Shown: positions 35,043-44,093, counted from the first letter of the stretch. The stretch is DNA of 64,000 bases from Kitasatospora sp040298565 (GCF_040298565.1 NZ_JBEPAK010000001.1:77205-141204); one strand, 5' to 3'. A program made the numbers and translations. The notes: generated by a model not told the origin, from the letters alone.

Positions 35043-35660
35043 TCAGGCCGTCCGGGAGTCGGCGGTGAGGGCCGTCAACAGCGGTTCCAGGAAGCGCTGT
35101 TCGAGCCGGCCCGGGGGGAGTTCGTCGGGTTCGACGTAGCTCTGGGCGAGGCCTCCCTCGCGGATGGCGATGAGCAGCCGGGCGAGTTCGTCGGCCTCCA
35201 CGGTGAGGGTGCGGCCGGCCCGGGCCAGGTGCTCGGTGAGGGCGCGGGCGAGTTGGGCCCGCAGCCGGGCGTCGTGCTGGGCGAGCACCCAGGCGGCCTG
35301 GGGGTCGCGGATGGCGCGCAGGGTGAACTCGGTGGTGACGAGGTACCACTCGCGTTCGGCCGGTTCGACCTCGCAGAGGACGTCGACGAGGGCCCGCAGG
35401 GTGAGGTCCTCGCTGGCGATCGAGTCGACCAGCGCGGTCATCCGCTGGACGATCCGCTCGCTGTGGGCGTCGAAGAGCGCGAGGAAGAGCTCCTCCTTGC
35501 TGCTGAAGTTGGAGTAGAAGGCGCCCCGGGTGTAGCCCGCCCGTTCGCAGATCTGCTCGATGGTCGCGGCGTGGAAACCGGACTCGGCGAAGGTCTCCAG
35601 GGTCGCCTGGAGCAGGGCCGCCCGGGTGCGCGGCCGCCGTTTGGTCTCGCCCTTGGGCAT
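35043..35660 (-). CDS. TetR-family transcriptional regulator
   Basis: A 205-residue TetR protein with HTH TRAALLQATLETFAESGFHA, then EQICERAGYTRGAFYSNFSS. The ligand domain ends with RLEQRFLEPLL. It is divergent from a class II aldolase gene across 81 bp containing an 11-bp direct repeat. It probably represses that gene pair and itself; the inducer is unknown. Confidence 0.93.
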   Translation of the reverse strand: MPKGETKRRPRTRAALLQATLETFAESGFHAATIEQICERAGYTRGAFYSNFSSKEELFLALFDAHSERIVQRMTALVDSIASEDLTLRALVDVLCEVEPAEREWYLVTTEFTLRAIRDPQAAWVLAQHDARLRAQLARALTEHLARAGRTLTVEADELARLLIAIREGGLAQSYVEPDELPPGRLEQRFLEPLLTALTADSRTA

Positions 35661-35694
35661 CGGTGGTGTCCCCGTTCGCTCGAGAAGAAGGCCG

Positions 35695-35722
35695 ATCGGA
35701 TGCATTGGCGTATCGGATTCAT
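35695..35722. promoter_or_regulatory. Direct-repeat operator candidate between TetR and class II aldolase genes
   Basis: ATCGGATGCAT at 35695-35705 and ATCGGATTCAT at 35712-35722 are direct repeats with one mismatch, spaced 17 bp start to start. They lie in the AT-richer divergent gap. Confidence 0.45.
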
Positions 35723-35741
35723 CATTGTATCTTCTGGGGCC

Positions 35742-36575
35742 ATGAGCACTCCCACCGCCTCGGGGGCCGGCACCCCGCTGCCCGCCTCGCTCGCCGCCGC
35801 CGTCGGACCGCTCCCGCCCGGCGTCACCTTCCCACTGCCGCCGACCTTCGACTCCGTCGAGCAGGAGCGCCGCTACCGCAAGGAGCAACTGGCCGCCGGC
35901 TTCCGGTTGTTCGGCCGCTTCGGCTTCTCCGAGGGGGTGGCCGGCCACATCACCGTCCGCGACCCGGAGCACCCCGACCGCTTCTGGGTCAACCCCTTCG
36001 GCATGCCGTTCGGCATGATCAGGGCCTCCGACCTGATCCTCGTCGACCACGAGGGCACCCTGCTGCACGGCAGCCGGCCGGTGAACCGGGCCGCGTTCGT
36101 GATCCACTCCCAGGTGCACGCCGCGCGACCGGACGCGATCGCCGCCGCCCACGCCCACTCGCTGCACGGCAAGGCCTTCTCCAGCCTCGGCATCCTGCTG
36201 GACCCGCTGACCCAGGACGCCTGCGCCTTCTTCGAGGACCACGGGCTGTACAGCGACTACCGGGGCGTCGTCAACGAGGTCGACGAGGGCAAGCGGATCG
36301 CCGGGGCGCTCGGCCCGCACAAGGCGGTGATCCTCCAGAACCACGGCCTGCTGACGGTCGGCCAGTCGGTCGCCGAGGCCGTCTGGTGGTTCGTCACCAT
36401 GGAGCGCTCGTGCCAGGCCCAACTGCTCGCGATGGCGGCCGGCACCCCGAAGCCGATCGACCGCGAGACCGCACTGATCACCCGTGGCCAGATCGGCAGC
36501 AACCTGGCCGGCTGGTTCCAGGCGCAACCGCTGTTCGAACAGATCGGCGCGAGCGACCCGGACCTGGCGGACTGA
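35742..36575 (+). CDS. Class II aldolase/adducin family protein
   Basis: A 277-residue protein of the AraD/FucA fold. Metal-binding His residues are suggested by AAHAHSLHGKAFS and QNHGLLTVG. The family's EGVAGHITVRDPEHPDRFWV, then NPFG, is present near the N-terminus. Members are zinc aldolases, epimerases or decarboxylases, and the substrate cannot be fixed. It is divergent from a TetR repressor. A ketopantoate-reductase-like gene follows after 26 bp, so the two probably form one inducible unit. Confidence 0.9.
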   Translation: MSTPTASGAGTPLPASLAAAVGPLPPGVTFPLPPTFDSVEQERRYRKEQLAAGFRLFGRFGFSEGVAGHITVRDPEHPDRFWVNPFGMPFGMIRASDLILVDHEGTLLHGSRPVNRAAFVIHSQVHAARPDAIAAAHAHSLHGKAFSSLGILLDPLTQDACAFFEDHGLYSDYRGVVNEVDEGKRIAGALGPHKAVILQNHGLLTVGQSVAEAVWWFVTMERSCQAQLLAMAAGTPKPIDRETALITRGQIGSNLAGWFQAQPLFEQIGASDPDLAD

Positions 36576-36601
36576 CCGGCCGAGGAGCGAGGACACCCGG
36601 A

Positions 36602-37615
36602 ATGGACCAGGAACCGCGGATCGCGGTCTTCGGCGCCGGCAGCATCGGCTGCCACCTCGGGGGCATGCTGGCCGCCGCCGCGGACGTCACCCTGATCGGC
36701 CGACCGGCCCCCATGGCGGAGATCGAGCGGAACGGGCTGACGCTCACCGGCCCCGGCGAGGCGCGCCGACACGTCCGGAGGCTCGCCACGGCGACCGGCG
36801 CGAGCGCCGCCGCGCGGGCGGACTTCGTGCTGGTGACCGTGAAGTCCGCCGACACCGCGGCGGCCGCCCGGGAACTGGCCGGCCACCTCGCGCCGCACGC
36901 GGTGGTGATCAGCTTCCAGAACGGCCTGCGCAACCCCGGGGTGCTGCGCGCCGAACTCCCCGGCCGCCCGGTGCTCGCCGGGATGGTGCCGTACAACGTG
37001 GTGCGCAGCGGGCCGGCCGCCGTGCACCAGGGCAGCGGCGGTGCGCTGACGGTCGAGGACGACCCGGCCGCCCGTCCGTTCGCGGCGGCGGCCCGGGCCG
37101 GCGGCCTCGACCTGACGCTGCACCCGGACATGCCGTCCGTCCAGGCGGCGAAGCTGCTGATGAACCTCAACAACGCGGTCAACGCCCTGTCCGGGCTCCC
37201 GCTGCGCGAACAGCTCGGCACCCGGGCGTACCGGGCGTGCCTGGCCCGGTGCCAGCGGGAGGCCCTCGCCGCCTTCCGCGCGGCGGGCATCGTGCCGGCC
37301 CGGGTCGGACCGGTGCCACCGCGCTGGACGCCGGTGGTGCTCGGGCTGCCCGACGCGCTGTTCCGCCGGCTGGCCGCCGCCGGCCTGCGGATCGACGCGC
37401 GGGCCCGCTCGTCCATGTGGGATGACCTGCGGCGCGGCCGACCGACCGAGATCGACGCGCTCCAGGGCGAGGTCATCGCGCTGGCCGGGCGGCACGGGCT
37501 GGCGGCGCCGGCCAACACCCGCCTGGCCGCGCTGGTCCGCGAGGCCGAGCGGGCAGGTCCGGGCGCCGCGCGGAGCTGGTCGGGCCGGGAGCTGCTCGCC
37601 GAGCTCGGGGGGTGA
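36602..37615 (+). CDS. Ketopantoate reductase (PanE/ApbA) family protein
   Basis: A 337-residue NADPH-dependent reductase. The Rossmann motif is VFGAGSIGCHLGGMLAA, followed by VTVKSADTAAAA, FQNGLRNPGVL and the catalytic-Lys region SVQAAKLLMNLNNAVNALSG. It is longer than the pantothenate enzyme PanE and sits beside a class II aldolase under TetR control, so a catabolic or detoxifying 2-oxoacid reductase is as likely as pantothenate synthesis. Confidence 0.88.
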   Translation: MDQEPRIAVFGAGSIGCHLGGMLAAAADVTLIGRPAPMAEIERNGLTLTGPGEARRHVRRLATATGASAAARADFVLVTVKSADTAAAARELAGHLAPHAVVISFQNGLRNPGVLRAELPGRPVLAGMVPYNVVRSGPAAVHQGSGGALTVEDDPAARPFAAAARAGGLDLTLHPDMPSVQAAKLLMNLNNAVNALSGLPLREQLGTRAYRACLARCQREALAAFRAAGIVPARVGPVPPRWTPVVLGLPDALFRRLAAAGLRIDARARSSMWDDLRRGRPTEIDALQGEVIALAGRHGLAAPANTRLAALVREAERAGPGAARSWSGRELLAELGG

Positions 37616-37644
37616 CGCCCCCGGGGGTACGGCGTACGCGACCG

Positions 37645-39252
37645 CTACGGTGCGACGTACTCGACGGTCTGCATCATGCCGAGGTCCTCGTGCTGCAGCT
37701 GGTGGCAGTGGGCGACGGTGCTGCCGGTGAAGTCCTCGTACCTGACCAGGAAGGTGACCTGGTCCCCGGGCCTGCCGCCGGCCAGGCCGACGGTGTCGTG
37801 CCAGACCGGCGGGTCGAGCCGCTGGCCGTTGCGGTGGGTGACCAGGACGTGGTTGGTGTGCAGGTGGAAGGGGTGGTTGAAGCCCGCTCGGGAGTCGTCG
37901 GTGCGCACGGTCCACCGTTCGACGGTGCCGAGCGGCAGGGTGTGGTTGACGTAGTCGGGGTCGAACAGGCCGTGGGCCGGGTCCCGGGCCGGGTCGCCGT
38001 CGGGGTCGGCGGCGGGGGTGGCGTGGGTCCCCAGGACGCGGAAGGCGTTGGGGAACGGCTCGGGGAAGACGCCCGGATCGGTGTGGAAGACCACCTCGCG
38101 GTCCGCGTGCGGGTTGGTGATGTCGTCCTCGTCGAGGAACGGCTTGCCGGGCGGCAGCTCGGTTGGCAGCGCCATCGGCGGGTCGACGGGCTCTCCCGCC
38201 ACCTCGACCGTCATCAGGGGTCCGGGCACGCCGTCGGCCCGCAGCTCGTACCGTCCTGGTCCGTCGCCCCGGACCAGGACGTCGGCGCGGTTGCCCATGG
38301 CCAGGCTCACCGTGTCGGTGGCGACGGTGGCCGGGAAGGTCACGCCGTCCTGGGCGATCTGGTGGAAGGCGAGGTCCCCTGCGTCGCCGGTGAGCCGCAG
38401 CGGTAGAGCGGTGAACGCGGTCGCGGCCACCAGCCGCCAGCGCTGCACCTCCCCCGGGCGCAGCGTCAGGGTGGGGTTGACCTCGCCGTTGACGGTGAGG
38501 GTGGCCGGGACGGCGGCGAGCGCTCCGCCGGAGGTGAAGTCGGGGACCCTGCCGTCCTGGAGCCTGAGTTCGTTGACGCAGACGACGAGGTCGGCGGCCG
38601 CCTTGATCTCGGGCACGTCGTCGACGTCGCCCTCGACGATCAGCACCCCGGCGAGGCCGCCGACGACCTGGACGGACGTGGCGCCGTGCAGGTGGGGGTG
38701 GTACCAGTAGGTGCCGGCCGGGTGGTCCGCCGGGATGTCGATGACGGTCTGGTACTGCGGTTCCGGGGCGCCGGCGTCGACCTCGTCGGCGGTGCGCGGG
38801 GCGAACTCGCGCTGGACGTTGTCGGCGTCCCCGGACGGGGAGACGTGCAGGCCGTGGGTGTGCAGGTTGACGCTGTTGAAGCGGTGCGGCTGGTTGTGGC
38901 CGCCGCTGTGGGGCTCGTTCGGGGGCAGCCCGTTGACGTGGGTCAGGCGCAGGGTGTCCCCGCCGCGCACCCGCAGGGTCGGCCCCGGGATCGCGCCGTT
39001 GTAGGTGCGCGTGGTGACCGGCCCGTAGCCCGGGATCGTGAGGTCGGTGAACCGGACGTCGAGCGTCTGCTCGACCACCTGGGGCGCGGGGTCGGAGACC
39101 GACCGCGCGGCCCGGACGGTGACGGGCTGCGGGAACCGCGCCGCCGCCACCGCGCGCCAGTGCTCGGGGATCCGGTGGGGCGCGGCCAGGAGGACGGCCG
39201 TGGGGATCGCCTTGAGCACCGATCGACGACTGATTCCGACATTTTCGCTCAT
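37645..39252 (-). CDS. Multicopper oxidase (CotA/bilirubin-oxidase-like), Tat-type N-terminus
   Basis: A 535-residue three-cupredoxin oxidase. Copper motifs in order are NLHTHGLHVSPSGD, YWYHPHLHG, FNHPFHLHTNHVLV and AHCHQLQHEDLGMMQ, giving the T1 and T2/T3 sites with a Met axial ligand. The N-terminus ISRRSVLKAIPTAVLLAA fits a twin-arginine signal, which would export it folded. Such enzymes oxidise phenols, metal ions or pigments. It is convergent with the PanE-like gene, with a 29-bp gap. Confidence 0.92.
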   Translation of the reverse strand: MSENVGISRRSVLKAIPTAVLLAAPHRIPEHWRAVAAARFPQPVTVRAARSVSDPAPQVVEQTLDVRFTDLTIPGYGPVTTRTYNGAIPGPTLRVRGGDTLRLTHVNGLPPNEPHSGGHNQPHRFNSVNLHTHGLHVSPSGDADNVQREFAPRTADEVDAGAPEPQYQTVIDIPADHPAGTYWYHPHLHGATSVQVVGGLAGVLIVEGDVDDVPEIKAAADLVVCVNELRLQDGRVPDFTSGGALAAVPATLTVNGEVNPTLTLRPGEVQRWRLVAATAFTALPLRLTGDAGDLAFHQIAQDGVTFPATVATDTVSLAMGNRADVLVRGDGPGRYELRADGVPGPLMTVEVAGEPVDPPMALPTELPPGKPFLDEDDITNPHADREVVFHTDPGVFPEPFPNAFRVLGTHATPAADPDGDPARDPAHGLFDPDYVNHTLPLGTVERWTVRTDDSRAGFNHPFHLHTNHVLVTHRNGQRLDPPVWHDTVGLAGGRPGDQVTFLVRYEDFTGSTVAHCHQLQHEDLGMMQTVEYVAP

Positions 39253-39442
39253 GGCCGGGCAATCTAGATCAGATTGTCACAGGCCTCCGGAAGGCACACC
39301 GCACGGCCACCCGTCGGCCACCCGTCGGCCACCGGTCGGCCCGGGGACGGCCCGTCAGATGGACCCCGGTCAGGGCCGAGGCCTCCGCTGACGGCCCCAG
39401 GGGAGGTGACGATCGCTCGCCGCGACGGCGCCGCAGAGGACG

Positions 39443-39907
39443 TCACCGACCGGCCGACGGCCTGGCGCCGCCGGGCCGGACCCCCAGGAGGCGGCGCCAG
39501 CGCGGTAGTTCGGTGCCGCAGCAGGTGACGGCGAGGAGGCTGACCAGCACCGCCGCCCAGGCCGGGAGCAGCAGCCAGGCGGCGGTGACGGCGCCCGCGA
39601 GTTCGGCGAGCACCATGAGAACGGTGACCCAGCCGGGCACCGCGACGACCGTGCCCGGCTTGTCGCCCGGCGTCTGCAGAACGGCCGGGACGCCGATCAG
39701 CAGGACGTCCACGGCGATCGCCAGCAGCACGGAGTGCGGCCAGAGCGCGATCGGCAGGCCGATCCAGCCCACCAGTTCCAGGCCGGCTCTCAGCCCCGTG
39801 GCGTACCGGGGCTCGCCAGGCCGCTCGGCATGCTGCTCGTCCTGCGGGCCGCGCGCGGCCGCCTCGTTCCCGCCGGTTCTGCCCGACTCCTGTCCTTGAC
39901 CCGCCAT
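39443..39907 (-). CDS. Small membrane protein (YrdB/DUF2568-like)
   Basis: A 154-residue protein with a hydrophilic N-terminal tail of about 35 residues and four hydrophobic helices (GLELVGWIGLPIALW, SVLLAIAVDVLLIGVPAVL, WVTVLMVLAELAGAVTAAWL, AWAAVLVSLLAVTCC). The layout fits the DUF2568/YrdB group but the assignment is tentative. It lies alone, with about 190 and 300 bp of non-coding flanks. Confidence 0.7.
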   Translation of the reverse strand: MAGQGQESGRTGGNEAAARGPQDEQHAERPGEPRYATGLRAGLELVGWIGLPIALWPHSVLLAIAVDVLLIGVPAVLQTPGDKPGTVVAVPGWVTVLMVLAELAGAVTAAWLLLPAWAAVLVSLLAVTCCGTELPRWRRLLGVRPGGARPSAGR

Positions 39908-40072
39908 CAGTTGCCCCCCGTTCGCCGTGGCCGGAACGTTTCGCTGCGCATGCTAGCGCCGTCCGCGTGACGGCCGAGCCCCCGTCAAGGACTTGGTATG
40001 AGCACGGCAAAGGCTTCGCTCCACCGCGTCCGCACGTCTGGACCGACCGACCGGCCGGCTGGTGTGGTGTCG

Positions 40073-40162
40073 GCGCTCCACCAACGCACGGATCCACCCC
40101 GCACGGATCCACCCCGCACAGATCCACCGCGCCCGGACGCACCACGCCCGGGCGCACCCCCA
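40073..40162. repeat. 15-nt tandem repeat, about six units, upstream of the secreted protease-like gene
   Basis: Successive 15-mers, the clearest being ACGGATCCACCCCGC at 40088-40102 and 40103-40117, extend from 40073 to 40162 with increasing divergence. The 296-bp gap 39908-40203 otherwise shows nothing recognisable. The unit resembles the reversed selA repeat. Confidence 0.8.
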
Positions 40163-40203
40163 CGGATTGAACCTCCCACACCCTCACACTCGGGAGCAGA
40201 CGC

Positions 40204-41142
40204 ATGCGCAAGCCGTTCAAGGCCGCCGCCCACACCCTCACCGCGCTGGCCCTGGCCGCTTTCGGCACCACCACGCTGGCCACCGGAGCCTCGGCGCAAC
40301 CCGCCCCGGCGCCCGCCCACTCCGGGCTCAAGCCGCTCCACCCCGGCTCCGCCCAGCGGCCCGCCGCGACCACGAGCAACACCCTCTCGGTCCGTTCCAG
40401 CGCCTCCCAGGGCGTGGTCTCCCCGACCCCGAAGGTCTACCTGGTCTTCTGGGGCTCCCAGTGGTCCTCCGACCCGGCCGGAGTCGCCCCCGACATGCAG
40501 AAGATGTTCAACGGCCTGTACGGCAGCCAGGACACCTGGGGCACCATCCTCGACCAGTACTGCGAGGGCGTCGCCAAGGGCACCACCAACTGCGGCACCT
40601 CGGGCGTCCACGTCCAGCACCCGACCTCCTCCCCGCTGGCCGGCGTCTGGTTCGACAACGCCACCGCCGCTCCCGGCAGCGCGACCAGCGCCCAGATCGC
40701 CGCCGAGGCCGGCAAGGCCGCCGCCCACTTCGGCAACACCACCCAGGCGCCCAACCTCAACGCCCAGTACGTCGTGGTCTCCGCGACCGGCACCCACCCG
40801 GACGGCTTCCCCAACAGCGGCTTCTGCGCCTGGCACGACAAGACCAGCAGCGCCTACGGCACACTCGCGTACACCAACCTGCCGTACATCCCCGACACCG
40901 GCGCCGGCGCCTGCACCACCTTCACGGACGGGCGGCTGCTCTCCGGCATCGAGTCCACCGAGACCCACGAGTACGCCGAGACCGTCACCGACTTCTGGCC
41001 CAGCATCGGCTGGAACGGCGGCGGCGGAGAGATCGGCGACGAGTGCCAGAACCTCGACGCCTACGTCACCCTCAGCACCGGCACCTTCGACCTCCAGGGC
41101 CTGTGGTCGAACAGCGCCAACAAGTGCGTGACCCACGGCTGA
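40204..41142 (+). CDS. Secreted protein with putative metalloprotease motif
   Basis: A 312-residue exported protein. The signal peptide (TLTALALAAFGTTTLATGASA) is followed by a Pro/Ala linker and a domain of about 240 residues starting near KVYLVFWGSQWSSDP. A possible zinc motif is STETHEYAETVTDFWPS (HEYAE plus downstream acidic residues), and Cys residues are spaced for disulfides. It resembles a family of secreted actinobacterial proteins I know only as hypothetical or peptidase-like; catalytic activity is not shown. A strong terminator follows. Confidence 0.75.
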   Translation: MRKPFKAAAHTLTALALAAFGTTTLATGASAQPAPAPAHSGLKPLHPGSAQRPAATTSNTLSVRSSASQGVVSPTPKVYLVFWGSQWSSDPAGVAPDMQKMFNGLYGSQDTWGTILDQYCEGVAKGTTNCGTSGVHVQHPTSSPLAGVWFDNATAAPGSATSAQIAAEAGKAAAHFGNTTQAPNLNAQYVVVSATGTHPDGFPNSGFCAWHDKTSSAYGTLAYTNLPYIPDTGAGACTTFTDGRLLSGIESTETHEYAETVTDFWPSIGWNGGGGEIGDECQNLDAYVTLSTGTFDLQGLWSNSANKCVTHG

Positions 41143-41156
41143 CGGGTCGGACCGGA

Positions 41157-41180
41157 GCGCGGGCCCGCCGGGGCCCGCGC
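41157..41180. terminator. Hairpin terminator after the secreted protease-like gene
   Basis: Perfect 10-bp arms GCGCGGGCCC (41157-41166) and GGGCCCGCGC (41171-41180) around GCCG, followed by TTCC. It lies 14 bp past the stop at 41142. Confidence 0.85.
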
Positions 41181-41306
41181 TTCCCCGCCGGGGCACCGGA
41201 AGGAGGAGGGCCGGGCGGCTCGAGCTCCCGGGGCGACCGGCGCGGAGGACTGACGGAGTGAAGGGCCCGGCCCCCGCTCCGCGACGATGCGGCTCACGGT
41301 TTCCGG

Positions 41307-41786
41307 TCACGGCTCCCGGTCCAGGGCCTGCGGGCGGCGTGCCCGCCGCTCGGGCCGCCGGTGGCCCACCACGGCCCACACCGTCTTGCCGCCGTCGGGC
41401 AGCGGGTGCGCCCCGTAGCGGTCGGCCAGCGCGGAGACCAGCCGCAGCCCGCGGCCTCCCGGCTCGCCGGGCTCCGGCAGGCGACGGACCGGGAGCCGGG
41501 GATCGCCGTCGCGGACGTCCACCCGGACCCGTCCGTCCTGGGCGCGGAGGACGAGCAGGGGCCGCTCCCCGGTGTGCCGGAGCGCGTTGGTGACGAGTTC
41601 GGAGACGATCAGCAGGACGTCGTCCAGGAACTCCGGGTCGCCGGCGTGACCGGTGACCTCCAGGGCACGGCGGGTGACGACTCGCGCGGTGGCGATCTGC
41701 CCGGGTCCTCGTCCCAGCCGCACGGCGAATCCCACCGCCGCGTCCGCGGGCGCGGCCATCAGGGCCAGCGGAGGAGGTCTGGACAT
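41307..41786 (-). CDS. RsbW-like ATP-binding (anti-sigma-type) protein
   Basis: A 159-residue GHKL ATPase-fold protein: LLIVSELVTNALRHTGERPL (N-box), VRVDVRDGDPRLP (G1) and GGRGLRLVSALADRYG (G2). It is the length of stand-alone actinobacterial anti-sigma-like kinases, which bind and phosphorylate STAS antagonists. The ATG has GGAGG 5 nt upstream. A similar gene (44213) and a STAS gene (44858) lie within 4 kb, with NHEJ domain genes between. Confidence 0.9.
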   Translation of the reverse strand: MSRPPPLALMAAPADAAVGFAVRLGRGPGQIATARVVTRRALEVTGHAGDPEFLDDVLLIVSELVTNALRHTGERPLLVLRAQDGRVRVDVRDGDPRLPVRRLPEPGEPGGRGLRLVSALADRYGAHPLPDGGKTVWAVVGHRRPERRARRPQALDREP

Positions 41787-41986
41787 CTCGGCCTCCAGAA
41801 CCGGAGCGGGTCGTTCACGCCTCGGGTACCCGGCCGCGGTTCGCCCATTCGCCCGATCCGGACCGCGTTCGGTTCCCGCTCGGCGGGGCGGAGCGTCGTA
41901 CCCGGCGCGGCCGCCCGGGGATGCGGCGTCCCGTCCACCGTGCGTACCTGGTCTCGGAACGGGTTGGAGCGACTGCGGAGGACGCG

Positions 41987-42451
41987 ATGGGCTTGCCGCT
42001 TTCCGTCGGCCATGTGCTCGTGCGGCTGGAGGACGGCGAGCCCGGGGCGGCGGATGCCGTCCTGGACCTGCTGGAGGCCCTCTTCCCGACGCACACCGGC
42101 CGCGGGCTGACCCGGATCGGGAACGTGTGGGAGGACCCGCCCACGCTGACCTCCGAGAGCACCTGGACGGTGGCCGAGCCCCGGCCCGGCGGTGCCTCGC
42201 CCGGCCCCGGTCCGGGCCCCGCGGTGAGCGCCTCGCAGGCGTTCGACGTCCATCACGGCGCCCCGCCCGGGCGACGGGCCGGGCCGGCGGGCGGGGTCAC
42301 CGCGGAGTTGCTCGGCGCCCCGGAGGACGTCGAGGTGATGCTGCGCACCCTCACCGGCTGCTGCTCGGCGCAGGAGGAGGGGCGCCGGCAGGAGGGGCCG
42401 CAGCTGGTGGTGCGACTGCGGCTCGGGCCCGCCGGAAGCCCACCCGGGTAG
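41987..42451 (+). CDS. Hypothetical protein, acidic N-terminal half
   Basis: A 154-residue protein: VGHVLVRLEDGEPGAADAVL, then DLLEALFP at the N-terminus, a Pro/Gly linker around residue 70, and a second structured piece with GGVTAELLGAPEDVEVMLRT, then LTGCC and a VVRLRLG end. GGAGG lies 5 nt before the ATG, which fixes the start. No family is recognised. It is divergent from the RsbW-like gene across 200 bp. Confidence 0.7.
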   Translation: MGLPLSVGHVLVRLEDGEPGAADAVLDLLEALFPTHTGRGLTRIGNVWEDPPTLTSESTWTVAEPRPGGASPGPGPGPAVSASQAFDVHHGAPPGRRAGPAGGVTAELLGAPEDVEVMLRTLTGCCSAQEEGRRQEGPQLVVRLRLGPAGSPPG

Positions 42452-42545
42452 CCACGCGGGCGGCAGGGGCTCGGGTGCTCGACGGCCGGGCCCGCGCGGG
42501 CGGCGTCGGGCCGGGCCCACCGAGCGGCCGCGGGCCGTCACCCGG

Positions 42546-43451
42546 TCACCCCCGGAGGGCGGCGAGTCGGCGGCGGGCGGGGTGCAGCGAGCGGCCCCGG
42601 CTGGGGGCGTCCCGCCACGGATCGGCCTCGAGCAGTCGGTCGACGGTGGCGAGCGTCCAGCGCTGCGGGGTGAGGTCCGGGTCCGCCACGTCGTCCCAGC
42701 CGACCGGGGCGGCCACCGGGGCGCCCGGCAGGGCCCGTACGGCGTAGGGGGCGACCGCGGTCTGGGCGTAGGCGTTGCGCTGGAGGTCCAGGTAGAGCCG
42801 GCCGGCCCGGGCGCGTTTCCTCGCCTCGGTGGTGAGCCGGTCGGGGTGGCGGGCGACCAGGAGGCCGGCCACCTCGCGGGCGAAGGAGCGGACCTCGTCG
42901 AAGTCGGCGCGGCGGTCCAGCGGAACCAGCACGTGCAGGCCGCGTGATCCGGTGGTCATGACGGCGGACGGCAGCCCCAGTTCGTCCAGGAGTTCGCGCA
43001 GCAGCAGTGCCGCCTCGCGGACCGGGGTGAACTCCTCGCCGGGCGGGTCGAGGTCGAAGACCAGCCGGTCCGGGTGGTCCGGCCGGTCGGCGCGGGAGAG
43101 GAACCGGTGCGGGGTGATGCAGGCCTGGTCGGCGAGGTAGAGCAGGGTGGCGGTGTCGTCGCAGACCGGGTACGTCACCGTGCCGTCCGCCTTGGGCAGT
43201 TCGGCCCGGTGCACCCAGGCGGGGAAGTAGCCGGGGACGTCCTTCTGCATGAAGGCCGGGGCGTCGATGCCGTCGGGGTGGCGCTCCAGCATCAGCGGCC
43301 GGCCGCGCAGCTGCGGCAGCATCCGACGGGCCACCGCCCGGTAGTGGTCGGCCAGTTGGGCCTTGGTGATGCCGTCCGCGGGGAACAGCACCTTGTCCGC
43401 GCGGTGGAGTTCGACGGTCCGACCGCCGGCGCGCAGCTGCCTGGTGGTCAT
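42546..43451 (-). CDS. LigD-type polymerase (PrimPol) domain protein, NHEJ
   Basis: A 301-residue archaeo-eukaryotic-primase-fold polymerase as found in bacterial LigD. It has the catalytic acidic pair in LVFDLDPPGEEF, the GSRGLHVLVPLDRR substrate loop, and FMQKDVPGYFPAWVHRAELP and YLADQACITPHRFLSRADRP regions. It fills gaps and adds nucleotides at broken ends. Here it is a free-standing polymerase without ligase domain, 45 bp downstream of a free-standing phosphoesterase domain on the same strand. Ku and the ligase are not in the window. Confidence 0.93.
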   Translation of the reverse strand: MTTRQLRAGGRTVELHRADKVLFPADGITKAQLADHYRAVARRMLPQLRGRPLMLERHPDGIDAPAFMQKDVPGYFPAWVHRAELPKADGTVTYPVCDDTATLLYLADQACITPHRFLSRADRPDHPDRLVFDLDPPGEEFTPVREAALLLRELLDELGLPSAVMTTGSRGLHVLVPLDRRADFDEVRSFAREVAGLLVARHPDRLTTEARKRARAGRLYLDLQRNAYAQTAVAPYAVRALPGAPVAAPVGWDDVADPDLTPQRWTLATVDRLLEADPWRDAPSRGRSLHPARRRLAALRG

Positions 43452-43496
43452 CGCGGACTCCTCGTCTCCGGGCCGGCGGTCCGCCGGCGAGGGGGC

Positions 43497-44093
43497 TCAG
43501 GCGGCATCGCGGGTCTGCCGGAGGGTGTGCCCGGTCCGCACCGAGCGCGCCCGGGCCGGATCGGTCGTGCCGTCGGCGGCGGCGCCGGATCCGGCGTGCT
43601 TGACCAGCAGCCAGGCCTCCCGCTCCCCGGCGCCGTGCCGGATCCGGGTCAGTGAGTAGCCGCCGTGCAGTTTGTGTCCGTACAGGTGGAACGAGGCATG
43701 GCCGCGCTCCAGGGCGTCGGCGAGCGGGAGGTCGCGCCCGGTGCGGTCGGTGGACAGGTTGCGGTACGTGCCCTCGTCCCAGACGATCACCGTGCCGGCG
43801 CCGTAGCCGCCCTCGGCGATGACGCCCTCGAAGTCGCGGTACTCCAGCGGGTGGTCCTCGGTGGGCATGGCGAGCCGCTTGTCGTGCGGGTTGCGGGACG
43901 GGCCCTTGGGGACGGCCCAGGACTTGAGCACGCCGTCGACCTCCAGCCGGAAGTCGAAGTGCATCGCCGTCGCGTCGTGGAGTTGCACGACGAAGGACGG
44001 ACGGCCCTCGGAGGGCGTTGTCCGGCCGCCCTCGGGCTCGGCGGTCCGGGCGAAGTCCCGGCGCCGGTGGTACTCGGCGAGGGTGTCCTTCAT
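43497..44093 (-). CDS. LigD-type 3'-phosphoesterase domain protein, NHEJ
   Basis: A 198-residue protein matching the LigD phosphoesterase module: FVVQLHDATAMHFDFRLEVD with metal-binding His/Asp residues, GVLKSWAVPKGPSRNPHDKR, PLEYRDFEGVIAEGGYGAGT and a FHLYGHKLHGGYSLTRI C-terminal part. It removes 3'-phosphates and ribonucleotides at ends before ligation. The N-terminal about 30 residues are charged and probably flexible. It is upstream of and co-directional with the polymerase module. Confidence 0.92.
   Translation of the reverse strand: MKDTLAEYHRRRDFARTAEPEGGRTTPSEGRPSFVVQLHDATAMHFDFRLEVDGVLKSWAVPKGPSRNPHDKRLAMPTEDHPLEYRDFEGVIAEGGYGAGTVIVWDEGTYRNLSTDRTGRDLPLADALERGHASFHLYGHKLHGGYSLTRIRHGAGEREAWLLVKHAGSGAAADGTTDPARARSVRTGHTLRQTRDAA

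Noticed and set aside
36484..37425. Rightward Arg-rich frame overlapping the reductase gene
   Set aside because: A +1 shadow of the class II aldolase and ketopantoate-reductase genes.
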